Origin: Trachythela sp. YZ-2020
Lineage: Eukaryota > Cnidaria > Anthozoa > Malacalcyonacea > Clavulariidae
Length of the DNA stretch: 64,000 nucleotides
Assembly: GCA_016169945.1 (NCBI GenBank)
Contig: JADLSH010000145.1
Span: 2,603,501 to 2,667,500, forward strand
Direction: 5' to 3'
Shown here: positions 11,722 to 23,400 of the stretch, piece after piece
How positions within the stretch are numbered: the stretch's first letter is position 1
Layout of the letters: each line of letters begins with the position of its first letter
Program-made: the position numbers and the translations under genes
Notes under the pieces: generated by a model
Databases searched by the model: none
The model's input: only the letters and a program-made list of their open reading frames with translations
What the model was told of the DNA's origin: nothing

Positions 11722-12574
11722 TATAATAATGGAAACTTTATTAAATGTTTTTCTTTCTACATACATACAATTGTAAATCTCGCTTATTAAGGTAACTTAC
11801 AATTGGCTACTTGAATCACTAAATAATGTAACATGCAAATATATATATTTTTATACAAATCAACCAAATATTTCAAATAGCTAATAATTCGGGATTTCCC
11901 CATTCTTTGTTTCGACAGCAGAAGATATAATAAGTAGTTCTAATGGCAATGGTCATCATTTTTCTAATGCAATACGTACATTTGGTGGTTTTTATCGAGA
12001 CCAACAGCATCTAACATGCTTAAAAAAGTAGAGCACTCTTGCAAACACACCTAGGGAGCTCATAGAGAGATTTATAAATTTAACATGGTTAAAATATTGA
12101 CGTTGCTGTCTTACTAATTCTTTATATTTATTTTCTTTACGTTTGGCGTTGTTTTCGAGGTTTGTTTCATAACCGGCAGTAAGCTCGACAACATACAGGG
12201 TACCATTTGAAAACAATAAATCTGGACGATATGTGTCACCAGTAAGTATTGATGGACTTTTGAATCCAGGTATATCAACGAAGAGATTAGAACCATCTAC
12301 AGTTTGTAGTGTATTGGCAAGAAAGTTCTGGATTGAATTGTGCCTCCACGTAAAACGGTCAAGATAGGATTGACATCCAGCAACCACGTGTAATAGTGTT
12401 TCTGGACTGAGACAAAAGGTGCATTCTGAACTTGAAGATATTCGCCATCTGTTAAGGTTCCTGCGTGTCGGAAGAGAATTGTTAATATAGCGTATAGTAA
12501 AGTTATGAATGTTTTTAGGCAGTTTAGATTGTGCAGAAGACCACACCTTGTTGAGCTGTGCTAAGGAGAACTTG
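11722..12574 (-). mobile_element. truncated retrotransposon copy 2 with intact endonuclease-like domain
   Basis: The open frame 12546-11992 (184 aa) reads LPKNIHNFTIRYINNSLPTR, a CTFC...H...GC zinc-finger-like knuckle, then RPDLLFSNGTLYVVELTAGY. The D...ExT core resembles the restriction-like endonuclease of R2/R4/NeSL-type non-LTR elements, where an SPDL...-DVT motif is usual. AATAAAG and a (TTA)n-like tail mark the 3' end near 11722-11745. The 5' end stops at a (TAA)n run. This is a 5'-truncated copy whose upstream reverse transcriptase is absent. Confidence 0.65.
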
Positions 12575-12575
12575 G

Positions 12576-13108
12576 TAATAATAATAATAATAATGATAAT
12601 ATTAATGGAAACTTTATTAATGAATTTTTTAGATTATATATACAATTGTAAATCTCACTTATATAAGGTAATTTACAACCGGCTACTTGAATCAATAATG
12701 ACTATAATACTCTATATACACAACATAACATATAACAAATACACAGCATAAATTTCAAAATGTTAAAAATTCTGGATTTGTCCATTCCTTATTTCGACAA
12801 CAAAATATATAATATGTTGTTCTGATCGCAATCGTCGTCATTCGTTTGATGCAGAATTTTTGGTGATTCTTTTCAAAGCCAAGATCTTTGAGCATTTCTA
12901 TGAATGTCGAACATTCGTTTGAAAGACACCAAGAGAGCTAATCGATAGATTTATAAATTTAACTGATTTAAAATGTTTACGTTGTTCCCTAATTAATTCT
13001 AAATATTTACATTTTTTGCGTTTAACGTTATTTTGGAGATTTGATTCGAAACCAACAGTTAGTTCAACAATGTAGAGACATCCACTTGAAGTTGATAGAA
13101 GCAAACCT

Positions 13109-13141
<33 letters not shown>
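12576..13141 (-). mobile_element. truncated retrotransposon copy 3 between (TAA)n runs
   Basis: The minus strand encodes LYIVELTVGFESNLQNNVKR and SISSLGVF, the same domain as copy 2. The 3' end carries AATAAAG followed by (ATT)n at 12575-12600. The 5' truncation abuts (TAA)n at 13111-13141. Placement of three copies head to tail, each bounded by TAA repeats, suggests repeated insertion into a TAA microsatellite. Confidence 0.6.
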
Positions 13142-13142
<1 letters not shown>

Positions 13143-13146
13143 CAAC

Positions 13147-15662
13147 AGTGCTGTATCCTGGGTCTCTACATAGTACATGGGATAAAAAAATTAAGAAAGC
13201 TAAACTCTCATGCAACAAACCAACAACTCTCATGCAATAATCTGTATTCTACTCGCTGGTGACGTTGCGATCAATCCAGGCCCTTTCAATTTACGTCCCA
13301 TAAATAGCGATAGAGGTCATTCCATTTGTCACTGGAATATTCAACGGCTTACGGGCTCTAAATTCGAAGAAATATCACAAAGTCTTAGGTCTAAACATGC
13401 GAATCACTTGCGGCTTGATATTCTTATTCTAACTGAGACTTTCTGCAATGAGAATATTCCAGACTCTTACTATAAAATACCAGAATACGTTATGTGTAGG
13501 GAGGAAGGGCAAGCTGGTGGTGGAATTCTATTATACGTAAATAAAACCCTCGCCGCAAAACGTAGAACAGATCTGGAATCAAATGATATTGAATCTGTAT
13601 GGATTGAAATTTGCCCCATAAATCTAAGCGACCATTGCTAGTATATCTGGGGCCGGTTGTATCAAAGGTGGATAAGTCGCTATCCGGCGGATAAGTCGCT
13701 ATCCGGCGGATAAATTTTATCCAGAGTAAAAATTGCGTTGTATCAAGCTTGGATAGCGTTATCCAGCGGACAAAAAAGCACTATCCGTAGGATAAATTTA
13801 TCCGAGGTCCGGAGGTAGTTTAAATCCTCTATCCGGTGGATAAACTCGAAGTTCCAAGACAAAATAGTAAATATTTCGGATGAAAGAGGGTCGGATTGAG
13901 ACAGAAATGCAATAATTCTGTTTATAAGTCAACATCCTTTCACTATAATAATGCAATAAACATATAAAGTACTCACTTTTGTAGTTTTGTAGGGTTTTTT
14001 TACTGAATATCCCATGTCGGTGGCAGTGCCGACCGGCAGTCTTCTTCAGATCCTTCTCTTTTATATAGTTTGAAAACAAGCAGTGAATTTCTCACTTTTA
14101 GTCAGTTTAAAAACACGATAAACGTACCGAAGATACAACTTGGAAAACCAAACAAAATTAGGCAATAGACAACAAGGCCTATGACAAGGCGGTGTAATGT
14201 TTGTTCGTTCGCTTTGATTAGCCAATCAAAACTTGAGAGAAAATGTTCTTAAAATTGTTATGAAATGTGTGCAAGGTCAAGGAACAAAATATTTAATGTA
14301 TTCTACAGGAAAAGTATACTCAACTCGTATACTAAACAGTTTCTGCCTCTGCTGTTGTCTTCTGCCTCTGCTAGTGAATAAAAACACCACACGTATTTCA
14401 CGTACTATGAAAATGTACAACAAAATCATACAAGTCTGACTATATTAACACTAGTGACGACCGACTGAAAAAGAACAATACAACCAACAACGGGAAATTT
14501 ATCGTTAATTCAAGATATATGGATGGATTTTATACAAGTTAAATTATAAAGTTCACAAAAGCTCAGCAACAGCTGACGTTGAGGTAAGAAATTTCAGGAA
14601 AATCCGGTTTTCCCCGGTTAAATTTAAGCTTATCCGACGGATAGCTATCCACCCTGCTATCCGTGCTTCATACAACGCATTTTTATCCAACGGATAACTA
14701 TCCATCGGATAGAAGATTTATCCATCGGATAGGACTTATCCACCGGATAACTTATCCACCTTTGATACAACCGGCCCCTGGTGTCTACCGTCCACCGTCT
14801 GCTAAAAAAAGAATGTAACATAAAATTGGGAAAGAATATCGAAAATGCATATTTGGAAAACAAGGAACTGGTAATCTTAGGTGATTTTAATATTGATTAC
14901 CTAAATCTAGATTCCTTTCTAAAACACGATCTAGTATAAACACTTGTAAATCTAAATCAGAGCCAAATCGTTAAGTATATCACCCGACCTGTGTCTAACA
15001 CATGTTTAGATCACATTTACTCAAGTCATCCAGATAGAATGTGTAATTTGGCGTTAATGCATTAAACGTTGGCTTGTCCCAGTATTTGTTCTTAGGCGCT
15101 TCAAGAAAACTACCGGCTCAGCAAGCGCTGAGTCTCAGCAAGCGCTAGAACGCAACACACATCACTCAAATACCGAAATCTAAAGTCGCTCAATAACGAT
15201 TTGTTTGCTAAAGATCTGACGAATTGAGTCCTAAATTGCTGCTCCATCTATATGTAACTCAGTCGCACGTCTCATAAACCATTGCATATATCCACCCACT
15301 CTTCCATCCACGTGGAAAATGGCCAAAGTCACCCCCATTTTCAAGAATCAAGGTAGCATTAAACACAAACAAAATTATAGACCAATCTCTGTTCTCCCGA
15401 TCCTCTGGAAACTGTATGAAAGACATCTCTATGATGCACTTTATTCACATATGTCCAACAACAATTTCCTATATGGCCTACAATCTGGTTTTCGCCGATG
15501 CCACTCGACTGAAACTGCTCTAATTCGCTTATTAGACCAAATCCTTTTTGACCTTGATAAAAACAATGTTACTGGACTTATTTTCGTAGACTACAGCAAG
15601 GCGTTTGACTTGATTGACCACCAGCTGCTACTGCGAAAGTTAAGCGCTTATGGTGTGGGATA
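13147..15662 (+). mobile_element. L2/CR1-type LINE, broken, with 2A-like motif and endonuclease
   Basis: The plus-strand frame 13210-13641 has LLAGDVAINPGP followed by an APE-type endonuclease start (HWNIQRL...LDILILTETF...GGGILLYVN). After the MITE at 13650-14777 the endonuclease resumes (ELVILGDFNIDYL, TRPVSNTCLDHIYSSHPDR). The reverse transcriptase fingers follow at 15319-15663: NYRPISVLPILWKLYE, QSGFRRCHSTETAL, and motif A VDYSKAFDLIDH. The copy ends abruptly where a minus-strand LINE is inserted. Several frameshifts and stops make it non-functional. Confidence 0.85.
13650..14777. mobile_element. Harbinger-like TIR element, 1128 bp, 3-bp TSD CTG
   Basis: The termini GGGCCGGTTGTATCAAAGGT and its complement are perfect inverted repeats. 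They are followed inward by repeated TATCCGGCGGATAA words on both sides. The LINE sequence is interrupted between agtatatctg and ctggtgtctaccg, leaving a 3-bp CTG duplication (13647-13649, 14778-14780). A 3-bp duplication and GGG-C-GGTTGTA termini suggest PIF/Harbinger. No transposase is present. Confidence 0.75.
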
Positions 15663-17730
15663 GATATAGTTTTATTAAATAACATTGCAGCCCGAAGGCT
15701 GAATTTTGTTACATATTACAGGAATTACAAAATTTATTTTTATATATGACTATCGCTTGAAACAATCTCTTGGAATAGTTTCTCGGTAAGTTTCTGCCTT
15801 CTCTTCTTTAATCTCTGGACATTAGCAACACTTAGTGCTTCATCATATGTAATCCAAGGAAATATATAATCTTCGTTGCTCTCTTTTGTAGCGATTCGAG
15901 GTCATCCGATAGATATTGGGTCAAGCTATCATGGAAAACTGGACTTGCATACTCCATAACAGGCCGGATACACGTGGTGTAAAATTGGAGTAACTCTTTA
16001 GTGGCAATGTTTGATCTCTTTAATTGGCTCAAAAAATATAGTCTCTTTCGGGCTTTCTTAATTATTTCATTAACATGTTTGTTCCACTTAAGGTAAATAA
16101 AAAACATAGAGGCCAAGAATCTTAGCGTAGTCGACCACTTCAACCGGATTATTGTTGATTAGGATGGGATCGAATTGTATTGGGTTCAAACTAAATCCAA
16201 TACGCAATTGCTTACACTTTCCTTCATTAAATTGGAATTTGGTTGCTTGAGCTCGCATGTTGAATATAGCTCATTTCTCCTTTGTTAACTAATTCTGACA
16301 TGGTTGTATCATCGACATACTTACAATTATTAGGTGAGGCAATTTCGATATCGTTCATCATTATGATAAATAGCCATGGGCCTAACAATGTGCCTTGGGG
16401 GACACCCGCTGTAACCGATTCCCATTCCGGGTAGCAATCCTGGTTTAATTTGACTCGTTGTTTTCTGCAAGTAATAAAATCAGTTATCCAGTCAATTGTC
16501 CACGAAGGTAAATCATACGTTTTCAATCTCCGAACTAGTAGGCGGTGGTCGATCAGGTCGAATGCTTTTCTAAAGTCGAACAAAATTACTCTCATTGTTC
16601 CACCGTTACCATCTGTGGATCCATTCCATTCATGGAGCATACTTATAAGTGCTTGAACAGTACTTGAGTTTGGAATTGTTCCATACTGGTTTCGGTCTAT
16701 TTTCTTTAGTACTGCTGATTTAACAAAAGTTTCTGCCACATAACTCTCAGCGATTTTCGACATTACCGGAGTCAGAGAAATAGGGCGAAGGTGTTTATTT
16801 ATATTACGCACTGGTTTTTCTTTTGGTATTGGGGCAATGTTTGCACACTTCCAAGATTGAGGTAAATGAGTTTCACAGTATGATTGGTTTAAAATATCGG
16901 AGATCGGTCGAGAAAGAAATCTGCATTTTCTTTGAGAGCCCAACCAGGGATACCATCTGGTCCTGTGGACTTCCTTGGTTTTAATGATGATAGACTTTTA
17001 AAGAGTTGGTATTCAGAGACGCGGAACTCTGGTAAGATTCTCTCTTCTTTTTGCTGTAAATAAGTTGGTGGTATAAGGGGTTATTTTATTGATTAGATTG
17101 GCTAGTTGATGCGGGCTAAAATCTGGCCGGAGAGGCCAGATTGACTGAGTCAATTTCTAAATTATTGATCACCGACATAACATCCCCTGAGTTTGTAACT
17201 TGCTCGGAGATACCGCTAAGTTTTTTTATTTCTTTCCACCACCTAGCGGGGCACTCTCTTTCAGTTCGTTAACTTTCGCATCGTAGAACTTAGATCGACT
17301 AGACTTTCTCTCACAATTGACTTATAAGATCTCCTTGCTTTAAGCATTTCTGACGATGCTGAATAAGTTGTGAGAGATCCAGGGAGGGTCATTAGCAAAT
17401 TTCACTTTTGAGCGAATTGGGAGAAGGGTATCTAGCCCATAATTAATAATGGATTCCAATGTATTGACTTGGTCTTCACAGGATACTTTCTCCCCAAGTA
17501 AAGATTGAATGTCAACTTGCTCTAGGTATTGTATTCGATGGTCTTGTATCTCTATAGATTTGACTTTAAATGTAGTTTTTGGGACTTCGGAACGGGTACG
17601 AGGTTGTATCACGATTGATACATGATCTGAAAGGCTAAACGACGAGAATTTCCGAGCTAACTCGTCTGCACATGGTTGTAACTGGTTGAGACGTAACTGG
17701 GTGAGACTACCTATCCTTCTATGCAAAATT
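15663..17730 (-). mobile_element. CR1/L2-type LINE, minus strand, partly intact reverse transcriptase
   Basis: Reading the minus strand from 17726, one finds the end of an endonuclease (SLSDHVSIVI) and the linker FANDPPWIS. The reverse transcriptase (16943-16227) follows, with LRPISLTPVMSKIAESYVAE, DFRKAFDLIDH, AGVPQGTLLGPWLFIIMMND and a catalytic YVDD in CKYVDDTTMSE. The carboxyl tail WNKHVNEIIKKARKRLYFLS and MEYASPVFHDSLTQYL lies at 16143-15832. The 3' end near 15663 interrupts the plus-strand LINE. Frameshifts separate the blocks. Confidence 0.85.
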
Positions 17731-17736
17731 ACTCCT

Positions 17737-18451
17737 TAATAGAGGGATTTCACGCGACGTCTTAAAATTTGTAATATATTAAAAACTTGAACATTTGTAT
17801 TTTAGCCGCCATGTGTTTTGATGCCAATATTCAAAGTGCTTCAGCCAATAGGCAATATGCTACAATGCTATTTGGAACAGATTACTAATACGTTTGGTGT
17901 ACAAGCCTTGTAGGGGACTTAGTGTCCTTTTGCTGTACACCTGCCTTAGAGTTAAGGCGAATTTTTAAAATAAAAAAATAACAAAAATAAACAAACCAAA
18001 TTTTTCAGTTACGTTGTACATACAAAATAGCGTGTAACGACTTTTAAAGTAATGCGGTCGATGTCAGCCACGGGATAAACACTCGTAACAACAACTCCGC
18101 TTAGTTATACCAAAAGTCAAGACAGAGGCTGGAAGAAAGTCGTTTTCAGTGCAAGGAGCACTACTGTTTAACTCTTTGAACGAGGAAATAAGGAATGAGC
18201 TCTCCTATTTGAATTTTAAACGCAAAGTTAAAACTGTTACATTTTAAACGCTCTCATTTTAATAAGTATATCGGTATAGACTCCTAATGTAGACTTCTAA
18301 TGATATTCTATAGATTTTAAGTAGTGACTGTAGCAATAGTAGTTTTAGACTTTATATTGTATTTCTTAATTTAGTTACAGGTCCTTCGTTAAGTTCGTTT
18401 GATAGCAGGCTGCATATTGCCTGAAGAAGCAAACCTGTATAAATATGTTTC

Positions 18452-18484
<33 letters not shown>

Positions 18485-18635
18485 AACTAAAAACTCTGTA
18501 ACACTGGAAAGAATAATTGCACAAACCTAATTTTTTTCGGTGGAATGTTCTTCGTGATGTGGATAAAACCTGCTAAAGTATCAGCGCAATAATCTGGATT
18601 TTAAGAGTTTATTATTTAACGTGAAACCCCTCTAT
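17737..18635. mobile_element. possible TIR element, about 900 bp
   Basis: TAGAGGGATTTCACG at the left and CGTGAAACCCCTCTA at the right are inverted repeats matching at all but one position. A LINE tail lies between them. No clear target duplication was found, so the boundaries are tentative. Confidence 0.45.
18080..18482 (+). mobile_element. LINE 3' tail with (TAA)n end
   Basis: The translation reads LRLVIPKVKTEAGRKSFSVQ then GALLFNSLNEEIRNELSYLN and KVKTVTF followed by a stop. This is the usual carboxyl terminus of CR1/L2-type reverse transcriptase polyproteins. The copy ends in (ATA)n at 18452-18481. Only the last 60 or so codons remain. Confidence 0.8.
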
Positions 18636-19520
18636 ATGATAAATTCCCTGTAAAATTGTGTTGCGCTTCTTAAGCCCCCGCAACCCTTAGCCACAACTCA
18701 ATGTTTTTATAGCTTGTGTCATGGTAAATTACCAAAAGTTGTTTCGGCGTTGCTCACAACATTAAACTGGAGGAGAAGGGGCCGCTAAGTTTGTTTTGTC
18801 AATGTGCATTAACTTTGGAATATTGCGAGTAATGGTCTCGATGATTATGTCCAAGATTGTAGCTTCTGATCAGCTTACATCGTGACCAGGGCTTACCAAT
18901 TACAGGGACAATAAGGAAACGCGGCAGTCTGGGCACGATCCATACCTTCAAGGCCCAGGATATAAAGAGCTAGTGGAGAAACAGCTTCAATACTCATTAC
19001 CCAACTGGTGAATTATACTCAGCTACACACTCAGCTTTAGTGCAGACTATAATCTAACGTGGGATCATTGACTCTATGGTGAAGGTTCTGCGTGGTAGGA
19101 CGAGCCGACTTTTATAAGTTTTTCTGTGTTTCCAGTTTGGTAGGTAATGAAATTATTTTGCGGTAGCGTGGAAGACGTTCACCGGAGAACCCGAGGAAAA
19201 AGCCTCGAAGCACAGGAGAAACTAACCACAACTCTACTGACGCGAGTTTACAATTATACATCCAGTCACAACAGGATTATCCATCAAGTAATACCTTACC
19301 CTTCAGTAGCGGGTCTATCTCGGTGAGGCAGTACGCTAACCGTATCTGCCACCTGTTCTCCTTAAATGAGAAGTTTGGTGGACCCTGTCTTCTTCGGGCT
19401 AGCAATAATTCATGCATGACAGTCATTGTTTCTTCAACTACTTCCCACGAGTTTTCTTCATTATTATCCCTGCTTCAAATATTCAATATTTTCCCTACTT
19501 GAACTAGTTTTTAATTCGGT
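18636..19520. other. intergenic
   Basis: No gene, RNA or repeat structure is recognised. Confidence 0.4.
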
Positions 19521-20242
19521 TACCAAACTTGCAAAGTACCGAGGTTCTTCCCACTTTCCTCGACAAGAGGGAAGAGCCTGGGACGAGGGTACATGCCTAC
19601 AATCTAATCAATTTGTGCAAATCCCTATTTCCGTATTCTCTATAGTATGGTAACACAGAAAGAGAAAATTGAAGCGTAAAGATTACGATCCGACGGTGGA
19701 ACCATATATAGACTCTCATCGGTAGGTTTTCTTAAAGTCGAATAAGAGCACAGTCTTCTACACGTGCAGAATTCACGTGTGAGGATAGAAATACCCTGCA
19801 GGTTATGGAACCCTGCTGTGTTTAAAGAACCGTAGTAGAACAGTGGCATAGAAACACAGTCACAGATCAAACACTTATGTAGAAAACATGGCGCAGTAGC
19901 TTTGTAAGCAACTGGAAGTGAACATATTCTGACTAGCTGGCCGGGATGTCATACTTCGTGTATATCAGCCAATTATGACCAAGGAAATAGTCCATGTCAC
20001 GACCGGGCAATTTTTATCGAATTCACGCGATTGCAATAACAAAGTCACTTAGCCACGGGATAGCGAAGTCACGGGACTGCGCACACTGTTGACCTGCAAG
20101 TGTACTCGGTTGCATTTGGTTTGGAGCCAATAATAACTCAAGACATTTCATCAGGATTTTTCAGTCTAACCAACTGTGCGTTGGTGTATACTTTGAAACA
20201 TTTGAGCATATATATACGTGAGATATATACATTGTTTATCAA

Positions 20243-20250
20243 TATATAAA
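20243..20250 (+). promoter_or_regulatory. TATA box of upstream promoter, paralogue A
   Basis: TATATAAA lies about 160 bp before the exon 1 ATG, in sequence conserved with paralogue B. The aligned site in B (about 33923-33935) has lost six bases and reads TATAATAGA, a weaker match. The role is inferred from sequence and position. Confidence 0.45.
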
Positions 20251-20411
20251 GTTTGGTCAACATTTGTCTTTGACATAGCTGCAAGGTTAATAACTACCCA
20301 CGCATGACGCATCTACGTTAGTACGATATTTGTTGCCAAGTTTTGCATGCAGAAAACAATAACAACTCGTGGATGCGGAATTTCCGCTGGTAAAAAGCTT
20401 GTTTATGCAAT

Positions 20412-23400
20412 ATGAAGCACAAAATCTACTGGTAAGTGAGGAAGTGTAACGCAGTATGGGCAGTCATGGTACATTGCTTACTTGAATGAAAGTTGCATTT
20501 CTAAATGTATCTTTAATATTTTTACATCAAGGGTTACAAGATCACCAAAGTCAAATGCTAAACAACCAAAGGTTGGTAAAAGCGAAGAAAGTCTAATGGG
20601 CAATATATCGTGTTTATTCCACGGTTTAAGAAGAGCTGGTGGATACAAGGACGAAGTTCGAGAGAGCAGAAGTTCTACTGTTGATACAAATACATCTGCT
20701 GACTCTGGGTTTCATGAGCAAGAGAATGGCCTTCTCGATAATTTCATCTCTGCTTTGAGGTATTTATTTTGACTGTTTATTTTGCTTCTGAATTTTTAGA
20801 AGATTTAATTTGTAACATAATTCTGACATTAACCGTTTGTCAGTGGTGCTGCTGGGGCATCGCCTCATATTCATATTGTTGTTCTTTGTTACCTTATATA
20901 GTTATAATATTGGTATCCTCTTTCAATTTCACATATCTATTTGCAGACAAAATTGCCTGGCGAGTTTTGGCTTTGGCGTTGTTCTAACAATATAAGTGAA
21001 ATATCTATTTCTATCGCAATATATTTTCTCCTCTAAAAAAAATTTATCTCTGACAATACCGTAACTACCATAAGTGATTGGCAGCCGATGAATTTTGACG
21101 CATACAAATTAAGATCTAGGATTAGAAATCATATCTTCCCAAACTGATTAATAAAACATGAGTATATCACAAAGGAAATCAGCACCGTATCTCGTCATGA
21201 TACTCACTGTTCATGCATGTATATGAGCTGATATACAGCGAGTAGCTCAGCCAATCAGATTGCAGAATAGGTCATATACGGTGGATGACATAGATGTTTG
21301 TAGTGTATCGTATGCTGTTAATATATCGTAACAGTATTTTGATGTTAACTTTATAATAGATTGATCTTTCATAGTTATAATATAATTAAACAGATCTTGT
21401 GGTGCGAAAGATTTGAACGAATCTTTAATTTTGTATAGGAAATAAAATTATTAGAAATAAAATTATTTATTATTTGAAATAAAATTATTTCTTAGATTTG
21501 TAAACATTGTATTTCTGCATGTCATTAAGTAATGTTGTTCATCCCCGACTTCATTGATTTGCATATATAAAACACTCTCATGCAAATATAAACCGGTTGT
21601 TCAAAACAAAGACAGTTCCTTATATCAAGTTTCTTGAATAGCTGCATGTGTATATCGCTGGATATTCACACAGCACATCATGATGATGTAAAGCAAAAGT
21701 ATATACGATTCATAGAATATAGATGGAAGCATGTACAGAACTAAGTCATTCTAATGAGAAAAAGTTATTCTATAAGCTTTTCAACAGGTATGTTTCAGAC
21801 TATATACTAACACTATATAGTAAGTATTGAATACAGTAAAATTGTATCTGAGCCAAGACTCGCTTAGATAAGACAAACCTTGGTCCATGCCCATGGACAC
21901 ATTCTGGCAAAAACAGGAAACTGTGATCAGTGGATTTACGTCAAATCTTTCAGATCACATTTCAATTTATCCTAGTGTTGACATACAGATATGTATAGGT
22001 TATCGTATGAGGGGCAAGGCATATATCAGTTATCGCTTGAGGGACGATTATGATATAAACCTGTTTATTATATATATATATACTTGTGCCTTTATCAGGG
22101 TCAGAATTTATTACAATATTAATCATTGCCCCAATGCAACAATTATTAAAAAATAGAATCATTTAAATATTAATAAACAATTTTCAACATTTATTAACAA
22201 ATAAAATACAAAATAAAACAGTCAACATCGCTGACACGAACCTCGAGTCAGACGTCTTTGTTTTGACGACGACCGGAAACTCGGAAAGCGACAAATTACC
22301 GGCATCCATTGGTACTGTATTCATGACCACTATTTTTAAAACTAGGGTACCTGCAAGGTAGGGAATGCTGCGGGACTGTTATTATTCTTTAGCTTCTTGA
22401 AACAAACATGCAAACAAATTTGCAACACAAATTATATTCAGTAGACGGCCAGACGGTAATTATTAATTGCATTGACCCAGTGGCTTGCGCGCTGTCAGTA
22501 GATGCATACCCTAGCATAGTTTGCAGGATAAGACAAGCTAAATATATCACGAAACATGAAAGACATCAAATTTTCAAAATATCACATGGAATTCCCACAT
22601 GAAACCCATGTTTACTGCGATGAGTAATTTGACACTGCCACGCAAGGAAATTTGCATATTTTTGTAGCCTATAAAAGCGTTAAAAATATATACATGTGCG
22701 CAAAATAATTTTGCATTTGGAAAGCTATAAACGAAAGCGTTGTTCCATCATTCTGTTCTTACTTTGCTGGATATGCGAGTCACCTACATGTAAAGCACAA
22801 CTCATTTCAACTCATTGCCATTCGAATATTTGTCTTAGTGCGCGCAGAACTGAGACCCTGTCTGTTCTGACAATAATATGTGAACGCGACTAGACAAAAA
22901 TATTAAGCCCATTGTAAAATAGGAATAAAAACATATTTCTATGCCTACAGTAGCCTATTTAAAAGGTCAAACCTTGCACAAATCAGAATTATTCAGTGCA
23001 ATTTAGACGATCAATTGCATATCTGTGACTTTGTGTCAAGTTCACGCGGAGTCACAATCGTCAAGCGGCATACACGAAACATCACTTGATGCAAAATATG
23101 GAAATCAGCAAGAGAAAACAAACACGAATGGATAGAAAAACCTTTTAAAGATCGACATCTCTATGTAAGACTTCCATGCTTTACAGCACTAACAGCTCAA
23201 GCAAAGTCGATAGCACATTAGCAGAATATATAGTTTATATATATAAACAGACACTGAATCTAGCAGCGATCGATTGTGTGGTTTCAGCGTTTCATAGATA
23301 TATAAATTGAGATTGCCAACTTTCCAAAAAGGAGTAAACAAATGTAAACGTAACTTATAAACAAAAGACAAAATATCCTACCTTGAAGACTCCGTCCGTG

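Noticed and set aside
13080..18440. Shared gaagcaaacctgt word at 13097 and 18428 as evidence that both belong to one repeat
   Set aside because: At 13097 the word aligns with the endonuclease-domain codons of the neighbouring copies, so the match to the LINE tail is coincidental.
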